DNA of 64,000 nucleotides from Cristatella mucedo (GCA_009760855.2 WPIO01000003.1:3914001-3978000), one strand, 5' to 3'. Shown: positions 45,401 to 54,579, numbered from the stretch's first letter. The notes: generated from the letters alone by a model not told the origin. A program made the numbers and translations.

Positions 45401-48400
45401 AATGTGCTGCTGAGAAAATTAATGGTTAAAATTATCAACTTTTCTTCATTGCATTATGCAGTTGCCGCTAGAGGTGCAACGGCTGCCGTCGGTGCAATGC
45501 TTTGCGATTTTTAATGTGGCAATGAAGTGTCAAAGATTTGAGTCTTAATTTCACTGCCCTTTTGAGAGATAGGCCTCAATAGTCTAATCTTGTTCATCGT
45601 CATATTCTGCTCAGTACCAATGCACCAATCATATGTCTTTTTTGCTAAGGCACGATTGTGCTCCCGGTAGGCTATCTCGGGGCGCTGACATAATTAAAAT
45701 CTGTGCTCGATCTTTCTATTGTTTATCGAAAAATAGAGTTGAAAGTGGCTCATTTGGAGTTATTGTGATGCCAAAGCAGCAATCGCATGTTTTCATCCCG
45801 CGTTACAGATGCTTGTGGACACTCTGCTGCTCTGCTTTTGTGAGGATGAGGCTATTAACGACGGCTCCCCAGAAAAGCCGTACTTTATGAGCCAGTCATT
45901 ACGCGTAAGTTTGGCAGTGTATCAAAGAGCTGGTTATATCTTCTAGCTTCTAATCATCTGCCGTGTGAGTGCTGTTATTTTTACACCAATCTAGGGACTA
46001 ACTTATAATAACCGATGTATATTTGTGTGTGCATCTATGTAATGCATATTTGTATTCCTGTGTGCTGTTGGCTGCTTTCAGCTAAGGTGCTTTGCAATGA
46101 CCTGATCTTACATGAGGGCATTACGCTGCGGTACCTGCTTATTACAAGATCATGACCAGGCCGGTGTCAATGGGAGACATACACCTTAGCATACCTCCAA
46201 AACAGTGAAAGTGATGTACTTTGCCAGAGTGCTTGTTGTTTAGTTGAAACCCTTTTATTAAAGCACCTGGATTAGTGCAAAGGCGGCATGCTGGCAAATC
46301 ACTGCAAGAGAATCAATAACCAAATGGTCACTGACGTACGCAGTATTATGCTTAGACAAACATGCAAAAGCTAACTGGCATCGTGCTAAGAGCAGTATGC
46401 CAAAGCTCACACGAAGACACTCAGGACCACCTGTTAGTAAAAGCCATGGTTGTTAATGGACCGAATCATGCACAGTTAAGCAAAAAGCACAGGGGAACAA
46501 AAAAGATAAGTTCACTCAAGCGTAGGGAAAGCCGAGTGAAATAGATGCGTCTTTAGCTAAGATTTAAGTGCTGCACCGTCAATGCAGGCAGGTAGGGACC
46601 AGTTGCTGATGATTAAGGGCACAGGCCGAAACTACAGAATAAAAAGAGAACCAGTAGTCTTGATGCTATGTCACAAACGCGTGAACTAGTTTGTCTGTCG
46701 TACTCTTGTATAAAATAATTTTGGCAAGGTTCCGTAGCTGAAGTTGGCCAACTTGACAGTGCAGGCAATACCTTAAGCGTCTCGTATTATGGTTGCAATG
46801 ATTCCAAGTTTTCCGAGTCTCCAGTTCAAATGATGGACATGTGTGCAGAAACGTTTTCCAGAAACGGATACCGAAGTGTTGGTCATTTAAACTGTGGGCC
46901 AAGGTTGCTAGATGATACAGGATGCAATTCTAGCTGCAGGACTACTCACATTACCGACAGCCTGGTTAAGCATGGCCACAGATTAGGCCTCCCTGAAATG
47001 TGATGCATTCTTTCAGAAAGAGAATGAAAATTGACCAAGAACAGACAGTATCAGCAGAGCAGCAGAGACTAACTGGTGGCATTTGCAAACGTAAGGACCT
47101 GTTCAGTGAGATTTCCGATTGAGGACTGGCAGAGAAAGAAACACGAACTCTCCACCAGGGCTATTGAATATCAACAACAACGAGGACCTTTAGAAACGTG
47201 TTTTCTCCTTAATGGCTAAGTCATATATACCCAAGCATGATTGAAAGCAGATTGTCAGATTGTTCAAAGAGCTAGGTCCCAGGCAGCCACTGTGCACCTA
47301 CCTATCTATATAATGATAATATAATAATACACTTGATAAAGTGAACTCAATCTCTTTCTAGGTGCTTTACATTTGCTGCAAAGGAGCTATAGTTGCCAAG
47401 CATGATGGTGGTTATGAGCTCCCCAAGGGCTTGCAAGCAGTGCGCAAACCAACTAAAATAAAGTTTGCAAACTTTTATTGTGTTAGCCGAAGCTAAAAGG
47501 CACGAGGTCATCAGTGAAGCTGCCAATCCAGCTAAAAATCGGCCGGCGAAACAACCAAGCCGCCTGATAAGGTCCTCATGTGAAGCAGCCTGCAGTGAAG
47601 CAGCCGATGTAGCTGATTGGAAGTCTTTTTATTGTTCGACTCAGAATAGGCCTCTTTGCCAGCTGAAGATCGCCTGTGGAATTACGAGTCACAAATGAAA
47701 TGCTGGAATTGCAGTTATGAAAGGAGTATTTAGTGAAAGCAGTCACAGCCCCGTACCAATCTCGGCAGTCTCATTGCCCACATAATAAGTATGATAGTCC
47801 GGTCTACCTAATCCACAGCTGCCATGTTCAGCAGTAGTGTCATAATTTTTTCTCAGACTATTCTGATAGCCAATCAGTCAGAAGTGTGCTTTCGTTGGAA
47901 ATTTTTCGAGCTTCTAATCAGACAAGTGTAGTTTAGTTAGCACGGCGATTGAGAAGGGTAAGCATTGCCTTAAGGCACAACTCAGTGCTTGGGAGGTGTG
48001 AGACTGCTGGCCAGACTGCATACGTGTCTCGTCGTAGTAGAATGCATGGAAGCAGCTTTAGTCAGTGTTGAGGCTATGCAGCTCGTTGTCATTCTTGAGT
48101 TGTTTGCTTGTCTCATGATCCCTGTCTGGTGAGCTGCTTTCAGAATTTTCTAGTGCAGATACAGAGTTTCTACGAAAGCTTATTTACTCGGCTAGCACAA
48201 CCATAAGGGAATCATTTTCTACATCGGTATTAGAACGACAGATCAATGGACCTGTTTGTTTAGGGAACGATGTCCACTACGGCTTCGATTGTAAAGAGAT
48301 TTAGAGAGACGAGGGCTTGTTTCAAGCAAAGGTGTGATGACGGTAACCTGGCTGGTAGCACTGCTGTAGCATCAGATTGCTTCTAATCTGAGTATTATAT

Positions 48401-50443
48401 ATTCATATATACAGGTGTATGTGTTTGCGTACACTCACGGTAAGAAAGTCTTTGCACCCTAACCTATGACTTACTATGCAACCACATATATTGCAGTGTT
48501 TGGCAATCTATAGGCTACGTAATGGATAACAGAAGCTAGGATCGTATTTCAAACTAGATTTTGGCACAAATGGCCCACGTCATTATTTGATCAAAAGTAC
48601 GAACAATAAAATGAAAGGGAAAGAGAGAGAATACAAATACTATCTTTTGGCATCCTTTTTTTTACTGTCATCTGCTAAACACTGCAATTTTTATGGTTTT
48701 ATAGCATGTCTCAGGGTGTCAGCGTTTTTTGGTGGGAAATGTGTGTGCCGGCGTATGTAGTTAGTACATGTATACACACTAGGATTTAGGCATATACTAA
48801 ATATATTCTTATAGAAGAAGATTTATCTGTTAATTATACTGATAATCGATATTGCTATAAACATTCCTGGTACATCCATTTCTTCTTTTGTGCAGCGCCT
48901 GTTTTCCCATATAGGAAAAGCCAGCATTATGATTCTGTTTAGGTGTGTGTACATTTCACATATTTAATATATTACAACACATCTAGAGTTTAGGTTTTCT
49001 TGTAGCACTGTAGCCTTACCTAAGGCAGTAGAATGGTTGAGGCAGCCCCAACTAGTATGTCTGCTATGCCCGTAGGAAAAATCACCCATATGATGCAGCA
49101 TTAACTAGAATACAAGGATAGCATAGGGCTCCAGGTCAGTGTCTTGGCTAAGGTTTGGAGTGGGGCGTTTCTGAGTGTTGCCTGAAATCTAGTATTGTTA
49201 GTTGACTCTCCTTGCCCCACTTCAAAGGGCTAGCCAAAATGGCATTTTTGATAAGGCCATGCTATTTATTTATCAAGGTGGGCTAATTTCATAAGATTAG
49301 GAATTTGTATTATCGACTATTAGAAAGACAGTAGTGCTGAAACAATGAATAAGAACATGAGTTCAATGAAATATATTGCTAGGTTGGTATTTTTGTTTAG
49401 GCTTCAATACCTCGTAATTTGTATTATTGTCCTATTTGGGCTTATTATAATTTAATTTTATTAAAAATTAATATTAACATTTAATAGCAGATTATATTAT
49501 CTGCTATTCCATCACTTGTAAAATGTAGGAGTTCAAGTCAGCAGACAGCATTCATCGCAGTGTAGTGTATGTCATGCAGCATGCTCCTGAAGGCTCGTTC
49601 ATCGGGGGGGGGGGGGGTGTGTGTGTGTGTGTGTGTGTGCACATTTCATAAATGCAGAGCATACTCTGTACTGTACGATTGACTCAGTCACATGCTGGGC
49701 TGTACATGATATGTCAGCAGTGGAGAAGTTCTGCACACCTACCCCTGTGAGTCCTGATGGGATTGCGAGCTGATAAGAACCTCCTTGGGAGGCGTACTTC
49801 TGGAAGACCAGTGCCTGAGTTGTCAGCTTACACAGTATACTGTACATGTATAAGCTGTGGTTTGGGGCAGAAGTGAATGTCCACTTGTGTTGCTATCAGA
49901 AGGCAATGCTGCGGAGATTGTGCGACTACTGGCAGTGTATATAAACATCAGCTTTGTCACTAATGCTGATACTTGCTCGGCACAGCTGGCGCAGCCTTGT
50001 TATCACTTCTCACGCCTGTATGAAGATAAGAGCTGTAAGAAAGAGATACGAGAAACTGTGTAAACAGAAAGCACATTCGGAAGCATCAGAAGCGGTTTGA
50101 CGTTTGTCTGGCCTGTCTGTCTGTTAGCCGCAGGCCACTCTTTGGCTCGTTTGCATTGCACTGCACACGGCCTGTGGCCACTCACCGGCTGGCAGGCCAG
50201 CGAAAACGAAAGATGGTGGCATGTTTGCAGGACTTTGTGACGGCACGTTTGAGGGCTTCGTGTTTGCAGGACTTCGTGAACTCAAGCAGCCAAACGATCA
50301 ACAACCTTAGCGCCAAGGCTGCTGAAGCCCCAGCCGGAGCCGCAGCTAAAGCGAAGCCGGAGGCAGGCGATGCCGAGAGCAGCAAGGTGTTGCTGGCATC
50401 GCAGGCGGCCGAAGCGCCGCTTCGTGGCAACAAGGTCATCTGA
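19595..50443 (+). CDS. SLC44A1: Choline transporter-like protein (SLC44/CTL), 16 coding exons
   Basis: SLC44 proteins are multi-pass membrane carriers for choline and ethanolamine at the plasma and mitochondrial membranes. Exons: 19595-19630, 19729-19818, 20927-21087, 23478-23747, 25249-25421, 25906-25995, 31312-31457, 32045-32231, 32710-32890, 33176-33316, 36919-37034, 40145-40182, 40633-40761, 41260-41370, 45809-45904, and 50270-50443 or 50231-50443. Every junction is GT-AG and all phases agree, giving about 712 residues (725 with the longer last exon); human CTL1 has 657. Family landmarks appear in order: MG plus a cysteine cluster, [86 protein letters not shown] and [14 protein letters not shown]1 fits best; paralogue assignment needs a tree. 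Repeats fill the introns, but no exon is disrupted. Confidence 0.93.
19729..19818 (+). CDS. SLC44A1: SLC44 exon 2: first transmembrane segment begins
   Basis: Thirty codons, phase 0 to phase 0, between cttag and gtacgt. It contains RRCTDIP, the family signature before the first membrane span, then the hydrophobic run [12 protein letters not shown]. Confidence 0.9.
19819..20926 (+). other. SLC44 intron 2 with GA microsatellite
   Basis: A 1.1-kb intron. A purine tract of GA and GGGA units fills 19916-20150. The rest shows no recognised feature. Confidence 0.8.
19916..20150. repeat. (GA)n/(GGGA)n purine tract, about 235 bp
   Basis: Almost pure GA dinucleotides with GGGA interruptions on the plus strand, inside SLC44 intron 2. 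Long homopurine/homopyrimidine mirror tracts of this kind can form triplex DNA. Open frames across it are artefacts of the repeat. Confidence 0.97.
20927..21087 (+). CDS. SLC44A1: SLC44 exon 3: end of TM1 and start of first outer loop
   Basis: Reads [20 protein letters not shown] then [11 protein letters not shown], the conserved GYDxxGNxCG motif. It ends in phase 2 at gtgagt. A second in-frame acceptor 13 bp downstream (AG at 20939) is out of phase, so 20927 is preferred. From WIGM to VRLL the spacing equals that of human CTL1. Confidence 0.88.
21236..21412 (-). mobile_element. SINE-1 copy, in SLC44 intron 3
   Basis: The minus-strand head has 'gctggtttggcctactggtt' and the B-box-like 'gagctcgagcccc'. 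The tail reads 'aaagcacctgaatagagatt' ... 'acaaatgaattatattta'. It shares an extra internal segment with the copy at 59768, so these two form a subfamily. Confidence 0.8.
21480..21795 (-). mobile_element. LINE family B tail and 3' coding fragment, in SLC44 intron 3
   Basis: Starts with the complement of the family B tail ('aaatctctttctaggctttt') and continues as diverged 3' ORF2 sequence. Homologous to 30390-30700 and 33830-34150. Confidence 0.7.
21797..21937 (-). mobile_element. SINE-2 copy, diverged
   Basis: Carries the SINE-2 blocks 'gattcaactgactcattta', 'gccataaagaattgcctgct' and the B-box complement 'gactcaaacccacggcctgg'. Confidence 0.7.
22030..22495 (-). mobile_element. LINE family A 3' end, in SLC44 intron 3
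   Basis: Reverse complement of the family A 3' UTR and last coding part, aligning from the 'taactccgcaaagccacaca' block to the 'cacggcgggctgtgtgggtc' block. Diverged from the copies at 1 and 55 kb. Confidence 0.85.
22496..23477 (+). other. SLC44 intron 3, unique 3' part
   Basis: No further repeat family or conserved exon is recognised. A poly-G run lies near 23372. Confidence 0.6.
23478..23747 (+). CDS. SLC44A1: SLC44 exon 4: first extracellular loop
   Basis: Starts with one base that completes Pro, then [20 protein letters not shown], and ends in phase 2 at gtaagc. Cysteines in CVKKCP, LLCDY and VSCAV match the conserved loop cysteines. NRT and NVS are N-glycosylation sequons, consistent with an outside location. 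Confidence 0.93.
24390..24560 (-). mobile_element. SINE-2 copy, in SLC44 intron 4
   Basis: Shows 'gttagctgattcaacagtct', 'gggcaatacagaattgcctt' and the B-box complement 'gactcgaatccacggctt'. Same family as 34838-35030. The rest of intron 4 (23748-24389, 24561-25248) has no recognised feature. Confidence 0.75.
25249..25421 (+). CDS. SLC44A1: SLC44 exon 5: loop end and second transmembrane start
   Basis: Begins with [12 protein letters not shown], the family FxxRCxP motif, and continues through an amphipathic stretch to [12 protein letters not shown]. Phase 2 in, phase 1 out at gtaggc. Confidence 0.92.
25906..25995 (+). CDS. SLC44A1: SLC44 exon 6: transmembrane segments 2-3
   Basis: A 90-bp symmetric exon (phase 1 in and out) reading [20 protein letters not shown] and then [10 protein letters not shown]. 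It is hydrophobic, with the short charged turn RFVIK between spans. Confidence 0.92.
26660..27930 (+). mobile_element. LINE family B (L2-like), decayed RT to (ATT)n tail
   Basis: The RT catalytic block [12 protein letters not shown] is recognisable, with YADD at 26938-26949. The element ends with 'aaagcgcctagaaagagatt', 'ctgagggcgctttatcaagg' and (ATT)n at 27899-27928. The coding part between is frame-broken. Confidence 0.8.
28985..29085 (+). mobile_element. LINE family B tail fragment
   Basis: 'gtgtctagaaagagatttag' followed by 'ttctcttaggtcacgg' and (ATT)n at about 29056-29082. Only the 3' tail is present. Confidence 0.7.
30345..31060 (-). mobile_element. LINE family B 3' end, inverted
   Basis: Starts with (AAT)n and the complement of the family tail ('aaatctctttctaaacactt'). 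It then reads [13 protein letters not shown] and related C-terminal ORF2 sequence on the minus strand. Frame-broken. Confidence 0.8.
31312..31457 (+). CDS. SLC44A1: SLC44 exon 7: transmembrane 3 end, loop, TM4 start
   Basis: Reads [16 protein letters not shown], a Gln-rich loop (DPQQQHQ), and [25 protein letters not shown] matches the CTL block YxISATVFT. Phase 1 in, phase 0 out at gtaagg. Confidence 0.93.
32045..32231 (+). CDS. SLC44A1: SLC44 exon 8: transmembrane 4-5
   Basis: Reads [20 protein letters not shown], then [20 protein letters not shown], and a further span. MRKRLALA and the LPxLLxQPxW-like stretch are family hallmarks. Phase 0 in, phase 1 out at gtgagt. Confidence 0.95.
32495..32680 (-). 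mobile_element. SINE-2 copy ending about 30 bp from the exon 9 acceptor
   Basis: Shows 'aagtaaatactagcttattt', 'gtacagaattgcctgcttta' and the B-box complement 'ggattcaaacctgcgacctg'. It fills most of intron 8, preceded by a T/C-rich repeat (32418-32485). The polypyrimidine tract of exon 9 begins just beyond it. Confidence 0.75.
32710..32890 (+). CDS. SLC44A1: SLC44 exon 9: WWYH core region
   Basis: Reads [20 protein letters not shown] and then [20 protein letters not shown], ending [11 protein letters not shown]. WWYHxxGxxW and AGAVxxxYFTR are among the most conserved CTL motifs. Phase 1 in, phase 2 out. Confidence 0.95.
33176..33316 (+). CDS. SLC44A1: SLC44 exon 10: cytoplasmic loop and TM7
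   Basis: Completes RDKK, then [20 protein letters not shown] and [14 protein letters not shown]. YHLGSxAxGSxxIxLVKxPR is the CTL signature. Phase 2 in and out. Confidence 0.95.
33385..33455. repeat. (GT)n microsatellite
   Basis: GT dinucleotides with a few interruptions (TATGTTT units at the left). The open frames on both strands here are repeat artefacts. Confidence 0.95.
33735..34830 (-). mobile_element. LINE family B (L2-like), inverted, with RT YADD box
   Basis: Starts with (AAT)n at 33737-33800 and the tail complement 'agatctctttcttgacattt'. Further on it reads C-terminal ORF2. Near 34768-34798 the minus strand reads [10 protein letters not shown], the RT catalytic motif. Frame-broken throughout. 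Confidence 0.85.
34838..35030 (+). mobile_element. SINE-2, best preserved copy
   Basis: tRNA-like head: 'tgatggcacactaggtaagg' (A-box region) and 'gtgggttcgattcct' (B box), with the complementary pair 'gacctcgg'/'ccgaggtc' between them. The body follows: 'gcggtgggcgattctttatc' and 'gatagccgtaaaggctcttc'. The plus-strand SINE abuts the minus-strand LINE at its left. Confidence 0.85.
36919..37034 (+). CDS. SLC44A1: SLC44 exon 11: cysteine-rich segment
   Basis: Reads [20 protein letters not shown] then [19 protein letters not shown]. The [21 protein letters not shown] motif is diagnostic for the family. Phase 2 in, phase 1 out at gtaagt. Confidence 0.96.
37035..40144 (+). other. SLC44 intron 11 (3.1 kb)
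   Basis: Holds a minus-strand family A LINE (38098-39045). The rest, including open frames near 37380-38040 and 39380-39740, shows no recognised similarity. Confidence 0.75.
38098..39045 (-). mobile_element. LINE family A 3' half, inverted
   Basis: Begins with the 3' UTR complement ('taactctacaaagccacaaa', 'gctatgtgggtgttatacgg'). It proceeds through the C-terminal ORF2 segment to about 39045, where 'gatcgtcgtttagtttaagt' matches the same position in the 12.9-14.2-kb copy. Decayed. Confidence 0.8.
40145..40182 (+). CDS. SLC44A1: SLC44 exon 12: 38-bp micro-exon
   Basis: Between tttttag and gtaaga, two bases complete Ala, then twelve codons read [12 protein letters not shown]. It aligns with the family segment A-I-N-S-T-N-F-C. 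Its length (38) and phases (1 in, 0 out) are exactly what exons 11 and 13 require. It was found by that constraint, since it is too short to show as a frame. Confidence 0.88.
40633..40761 (+). CDS. SLC44A1: SLC44 exon 13: transmembrane 8
   Basis: Forty-three codons, phase 0 to 0: [20 protein letters not shown] then [20 protein letters not shown]. ENxLRVAxINxVGDFxLFLGK is a core CTL motif. Confidence 0.95.
41260..41370 (+). CDS. SLC44A1: SLC44 exon 14: transmembrane 9
   Basis: Thirty-seven codons, phase 0 to 0: a short polar loop [12 protein letters not shown], then [20 protein letters not shown] and SVYE. LPLxxVxxxxxxVAxxFLSxYE is conserved in CTLs. Confidence 0.95.
43115..43150. repeat. Three tandem copies of an 11-bp unit
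   Basis: The unit TAGTTTATAAT is repeated three times and followed by TAG. Confidence 0.95.
44050..44205 (-). mobile_element. SINE-2 copy, in SLC44 intron 14
   Basis: Shows 'gctgatttaacagccgtatt', 'gcaataaaggattccctaac' and the B-box complement region 'ggaccctcgacctcgg'. Diverged from 34838-35030. Confidence 0.7.
44520..45020 (+). pseudogene. Tc1/mariner transposase remnant
   Basis: Diverged catalytic-domain pieces occur in the right order on the plus strand, in shifting frames. VWGCF lies at about 44560, [15 protein letters not shown] (second catalytic Asp region) at about 44700, and [12 protein letters not shown] (third catalytic acidic residue) at about 44785. DNDxKHT and SPDLNxxExLWD are Tc1 family signatures. 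Stops and frameshifts are frequent, the N-terminal DNA-binding part is not recognisable, and I did not find terminal inverted repeats. An old dead insertion. Confidence 0.8.
45809..45904 (+). CDS. SLC44A1: SLC44 exon 15: last transmembrane end and NDGSP motif
   Basis: Thirty-two codons, phase 0 to 0: [20 protein letters not shown] then [12 protein letters not shown]. The C-terminal signature VDxLxLCFxxDxxxNDGSPxxxYxM is clear. Confidence 0.95.
47290..47405 (-). mobile_element. LINE family B tail fragment
   Basis: 'aataataca' repeats, then 'ctcaatctctttctaggtgc' and 'tttacatttgctgcaaagga', the complement of the family B 3' tail. Confidence 0.75.
49604..49640. repeat. Poly-G followed by (GT)n
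   Basis: A run of 14 G (about 49604-49617), then a (TG)n/(GT)n run of about 20 bp. Potential slippage site. Confidence 0.95.
50231..50443 (+). CDS. SLC44A1: SLC44 exon 16: cytoplasmic tail, two in-frame acceptors
   Basis: The last exon encodes [20 protein letters not shown] followed by an Ala/Lys/Glu-rich tail ending GNKVI and TGA. DFVNS continues the exon 15 reading as in CTL1 (M-E-F-V-E-N-S). Two acceptors exist, gcag ending at 50230 and at 50269, each followed by GACTT(T/C)GTGA. They are 39 nt apart, so either choice keeps the frame and the first adds 13 residues ([13 protein letters not shown]). Confidence 0.88.
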   Translation, partial: DFVTARLRASCLQDFVNSSSQTINNLSAKAAEAPAGAAAKAKPEAGDAESSKVLLASQAAEAPLRGNKVI

Positions 50444-52070
50444 TGCCGCATCAGCCACTCAGAAATCTCTGGAATCTTCGGAGATAGCTGCCTGCACAAG
50501 CTCTTCGTTGAAGTTCCTGCTCTGCCCCTCGGGTAGTGATCTAATGCACCCCTCGCAGCTGAGTCTCAATCAGCTCTATCCACGCTTCCTTGCACGACTA
50601 TATCAGCGTTGTCCCAGATACAGTTGCCTCATCACCAGCTTCGAAGTCCAGCATAGTGTAGAGCCGGTTTATAGCATAGTCGTTTTCGTGCTCCCATGTT
50701 TTCTGTAGCAGCAACGTTAGGCATGAGCTTTTTAAGGCTCCGTGTAAATGCGTGTCGTAATGTAAACCTCTTCCCTAGTCAGATATCGGCTTAGGCTGCA
50801 AACCGGAGCCTCTGGACAGACGTCACAATGGTGTCTGCGTCCTGCTGCTAGACAGCAAAGGTCACAGGGGTTCGATGGCTTCCCCTGATTGATTGTGTCA
50901 GCTTGGCAATATTAGTCAGTCGGCGAAGGCTGCTTCTTTCTTGCCCTTCTCTCGCTTGTCACCCATAACTGCTCATCGTTGGCTGTAGGATTTGGTGTCT
51001 TCCGCTTTGCTATGCGTTTGTTAAGTCCGTAAATATAAGACATTAACGTTTAATTTTAGTACAATGTACGCCCATCAGTGCTATCGCAGGGGTGCGTTAC
51101 AGAAGCTGCCATGTTCCACCGTCCTCTTGCTGTTTGTTCGTCCGTGTGGCTAAGAAACCAATCAGCTTCAGCTCGCTGTGACCGTATACATTTATTGCAT
51201 TATGTGTGAGTCCGTGCCCCTTATAAATAAATGAAGTGCGTTGTCCAGCAGTTTTTTGCCCAAGTTAAATTCAAGCAAAGGTGCAACCAGTGAGCCTGAC
51301 GCCAAATGAGGCCTCCTGAGCTCTCCAATACGATACCAGAGCCGAAACGCTAGTTAGTTTACCGTCATGCTCGTACAGGTAGCGATGCTTCACCAAACAC
51401 AATTGTCGATTTCATACTATTTGCCTTGAGTTGAAAGCTGTTCACAGTCGAGGATTTATTTCACTTTCCTTGTTAAGATTATGGCATAGCGGAATGTACC
51501 AGCGCATTAAAAATAGTTTAAACCGATTAGCGACTTAGCTAACAGTTCACATTCTTAATTTGATGTAGTGCTAGGAAGAATATGTCATGCCGTCAGGGAC
51601 GTTGCAGCATGATAAGGCGTCAAACAACTTACGCAAAATTCTACCACCACTAGCATTCGAATTCGGACTACCCTATAATCTGCTAACTAGCCGGATGGTT
51701 ATGGAGCAGCCCAGTCGGCTTTAATTTTTTTCGAAAGTAATGAGCGGTTACGGTCACTATAGCATCTTTATTACGAGTGATACAGTATATAAGTTTGTCC
51801 GTTAATTATTGAAAGCGATACTGTGTTGTATTCTACTGATAAACGCAATCAAACGACTTGTATAGCGGCAAATTAGTCACAAGAGTGGCAATACAATTGG
51901 TCACTACCTTAAAAATATGCAGGAATATTTCATCATTTCTATGTAGCGCTGCACCTGCATATTTTGTAAAGTGTAGCGACATACATCGCGCTAGTCTGCT
52001 ATTCCCATCTTAGCTGCGTGCGATGCGACTGCTATTAAATGTCGTAGTGTCGCATATCGGTCCTCGTAGC
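50444..52070. other. SLC44 3' flank, no gene recognised
   Basis: Presumed 3' UTR to around 51250, then intergenic sequence. No repeat family or conserved frame is recognised. Confidence 0.4.
51226..51231 (+). terminator. Candidate polyadenylation signal for SLC44
   Basis: The first plus-strand AATAAA that I noticed after the stop codon lies about 780 bp downstream. The 3' end of the transcript is otherwise undefined. Confidence 0.3.
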
Positions 52071-52993
52071 AAAATTGGCTGGCCTTAGAGTGGAAAGTGG
52101 CGACTTGCGCACGCTCCAGCCTCGGAGTACGAAACTCGGTGACGAACTTGGTAAGCAGCCGCCGAGACCCTCCGTTCTTCTTCCGCGAAGAAACTTGCTC
52201 GGAGGCAAGCAGTTGAGGGGGACGCAGGGAGTCGGGGCGAAAGGTCAGGGCGAAGCATTGCTAGGTAATCGTAGAGAGTCAAAATCAATGTCCCAGAGAG
52301 TCTTAAGCCTAATTCTCACTTTCTATCAGCGTTCAGTCCCATGGAAGACGGCCTCCGGTGGCACTGCATTTCCAAGCTACTGCTTTACTTGCACCTGCCG
52401 CTAAAGGCCACACTTTCATACCCTTTGGGTATTCCGCCTCTATCTTCGCTGTGACTATTTATGAGCTGTCCTCGGATATGCTACACAAAAAGGAACCTGC
52501 TTAGCACAACGTGCGATGTCGCCATTAGTCGACACCTACCGGCGGGCCTTCTCCGGCGGATCAGTGAGAACCTTCCTGCATCCTGCGCTCGCCCTATCAG
52601 CAGCTCGGCTATCAAACCTACGACCCGTAAGTTTAAAGCGCTGAATAGTACTTGTTGCGGTAGTAGCCCACCCGCCGTAGCCCAGCACGTTGTGAAACGT
52701 CGACCGGCGGCCGTTACCAAGGTCCAATTCAATTCGAAGGGTCCACGTCCGCCGGGCCGGATACACGCCGACGTGAATACAAGCCACTTCATCGCCGTCG
52801 CCCGGTTGTTGAACAGCCTCTTAAATTCCGCCTACTAAATGTCCGCTCGCTAAAAACCAAGAGGTTACTTATCCGCGATCAGGTGGTCCAGGAGAAGCTA
52901 GATGCATTTTTGCTTACCGAAACTTGGACGACGCCTTGTTCCGGTAGCTGTATTTCTTAGACCACTCCACCCGGGTTCTCATTCTATCAGTCC

Positions 52994-53710
52994 ATGCGTT
53001 CTGACAAGGTTGGTGGCGGGGTTGCAATTGTTGTTCGCAAATCGTTTGGCTATAAGATGTGCAGTTTTTCGCATGGGCCATCGTTTGAATCGGTTGCAAT
53101 CGGGTCTTTATCAAAGACAATGCCTCTCATTGTTGCGGTATACCGGCCTCCTTCTGGCTGTCTAAACTTGTTTATAGAGGAGTTTTCAGAGTTCCTCGCT
53201 AAAATATGTGTGTGTGACAGGCCGTTGTTGATTGTAGGAGACTTCAATATTCACGTTGACAACCCTAGCAACAGTCAGGTCCGCTCATTTCTTGACTGTC
53301 TGGAGAATTTTGGTTTGGTCCAACACGTTAATCATACCGCCCACGTCGGTGGCCACATTCTAGATCTCGTGATCACTAAGGATGTCCTCCCCACTGACCT
53401 TTTGGTGTGCCCACTGACCCTCTCAGATCATTGTTCGGTCTCGTTTACTGTTCTTGCTCCCTTGTACGTACAGGGTAATGTCGAACTTGTCAAACGACGT
53501 AACTTACAAAGCATTGACATAGACAAGTTTTTAAAATTCATTTGTGATGCAGGTCTTCTTGATCTACATTCAGACTCGACCGGCAGCCTCGATACCCTCA
53601 CAGATGCGATGAACATAACACTCAGGAGTGCTCTTGACAAGCATGCTCCCGTTCGCTCTATCTTTGTTCGAAGTCGTGGAGATTCCTTTCAATTTACAAA
53701 AAACTCCTAA
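52994..53710 (+). pseudogene. LINE family A ORF2, endonuclease part
   Basis: A 238-codon open segment covering most of an APE-type endonuclease. The first strand of the domain lies in another frame at 52826-52970, so the protein cannot be made intact. The catalytic-loop motifs VGDFNIH and SDHCSVSF are preserved, which suggests recent inactivation. Confidence 0.85.
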
Positions 53711-54579
53711 AGATGCGCCGGGTTAAGCGTAGGCTTGAACGTCATTTCAAGAAATCGGGGTCTGATGCAGATCTAGTCAATTTCAAAGACTTCCTTCGAG
53801 TTTACACCCGAAAACTTAAAACCCAAGGCTTCTTTTTTCATCTGAAAGCTGAATTCCTGCCAGTCGGACCCTAAACAGATTTATAAGACAGTAAACCATT
53901 TACTGGCCAATGCTGTGAGGTCTGACTCCCCAGATATTAAGGGCTCAGCCGTAAAGTTTTCAGCCTTCATTACTGAAAAAATTGTGCACAGTTGTGCATT
54001 CATTAAGCCCCTTTCGACTAAAGCAATCGCGGTTCCACAACCTTTGACCTTCCTAAAAAGGTTCTCCGAGGTTTCTGCATGCGATGTGGCTACTTTAATA
54101 AGGTCTAGCAAAAAGAGCTCGTCTCCTGAAGACCTTATACCTTCATCTCTGTGGTCTTCACTAGCAGACTAACTTAGTCCTGCCAGAACCAAGATTTTTA
54201 ATGCTTCTTTGGGAAAAGAGGTCGTCTCCAAGTCCTTCAAATCGGCAATCGTTCGACGCATACTTAAAAAGCCTAGATTAGATACAGAGGTCCTTGTAAA
54301 CTGTCGCACAGTTTCCCTTCTACCTTTCTTGTCAAAGATTCTTGAAAAAATTGTTGCTAAGCAGCTGGTTGAACATATTAAAATAATGAAATGTCAGAAA
54401 CATTTTAATCAGGGTTCAAAAAGCAGCACTCCAATAAAACTGCTCTCCTCCGTGTTAACAATGACATTCTACGTGGCAACGGCGACGGGAATGTCACTGC
54501 CCTAGCTCTCCTAGCTCTCTCTCTCTCTCTCCAGTCTGCTGCCGTCGACACCATTGATCCCGATGTACTGCTTGAACGA

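Larger units (their letters stand above)
41371..45808 (+). other. SLC44 intron 14 (4.4 kb)
   Basis: Contains an 11-bp tandem repeat (43115-43150), a SINE-2 (44050-44205) and a Tc1/mariner remnant (44520-45020). The stretches 41371-43110, 43151-44049 and 45021-45808 show nothing recognised. Confidence 0.75.
45905..50269 (+). other. SLC44 intron 15 (about 4.3 kb)
   Basis: Contains a short minus-strand family B tail (47290-47405) and a poly-G/(GT)n run (49604-49640). No conserved exon or other repeat family is recognised elsewhere. 48700-49560 is AT-rich. Confidence 0.7.
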
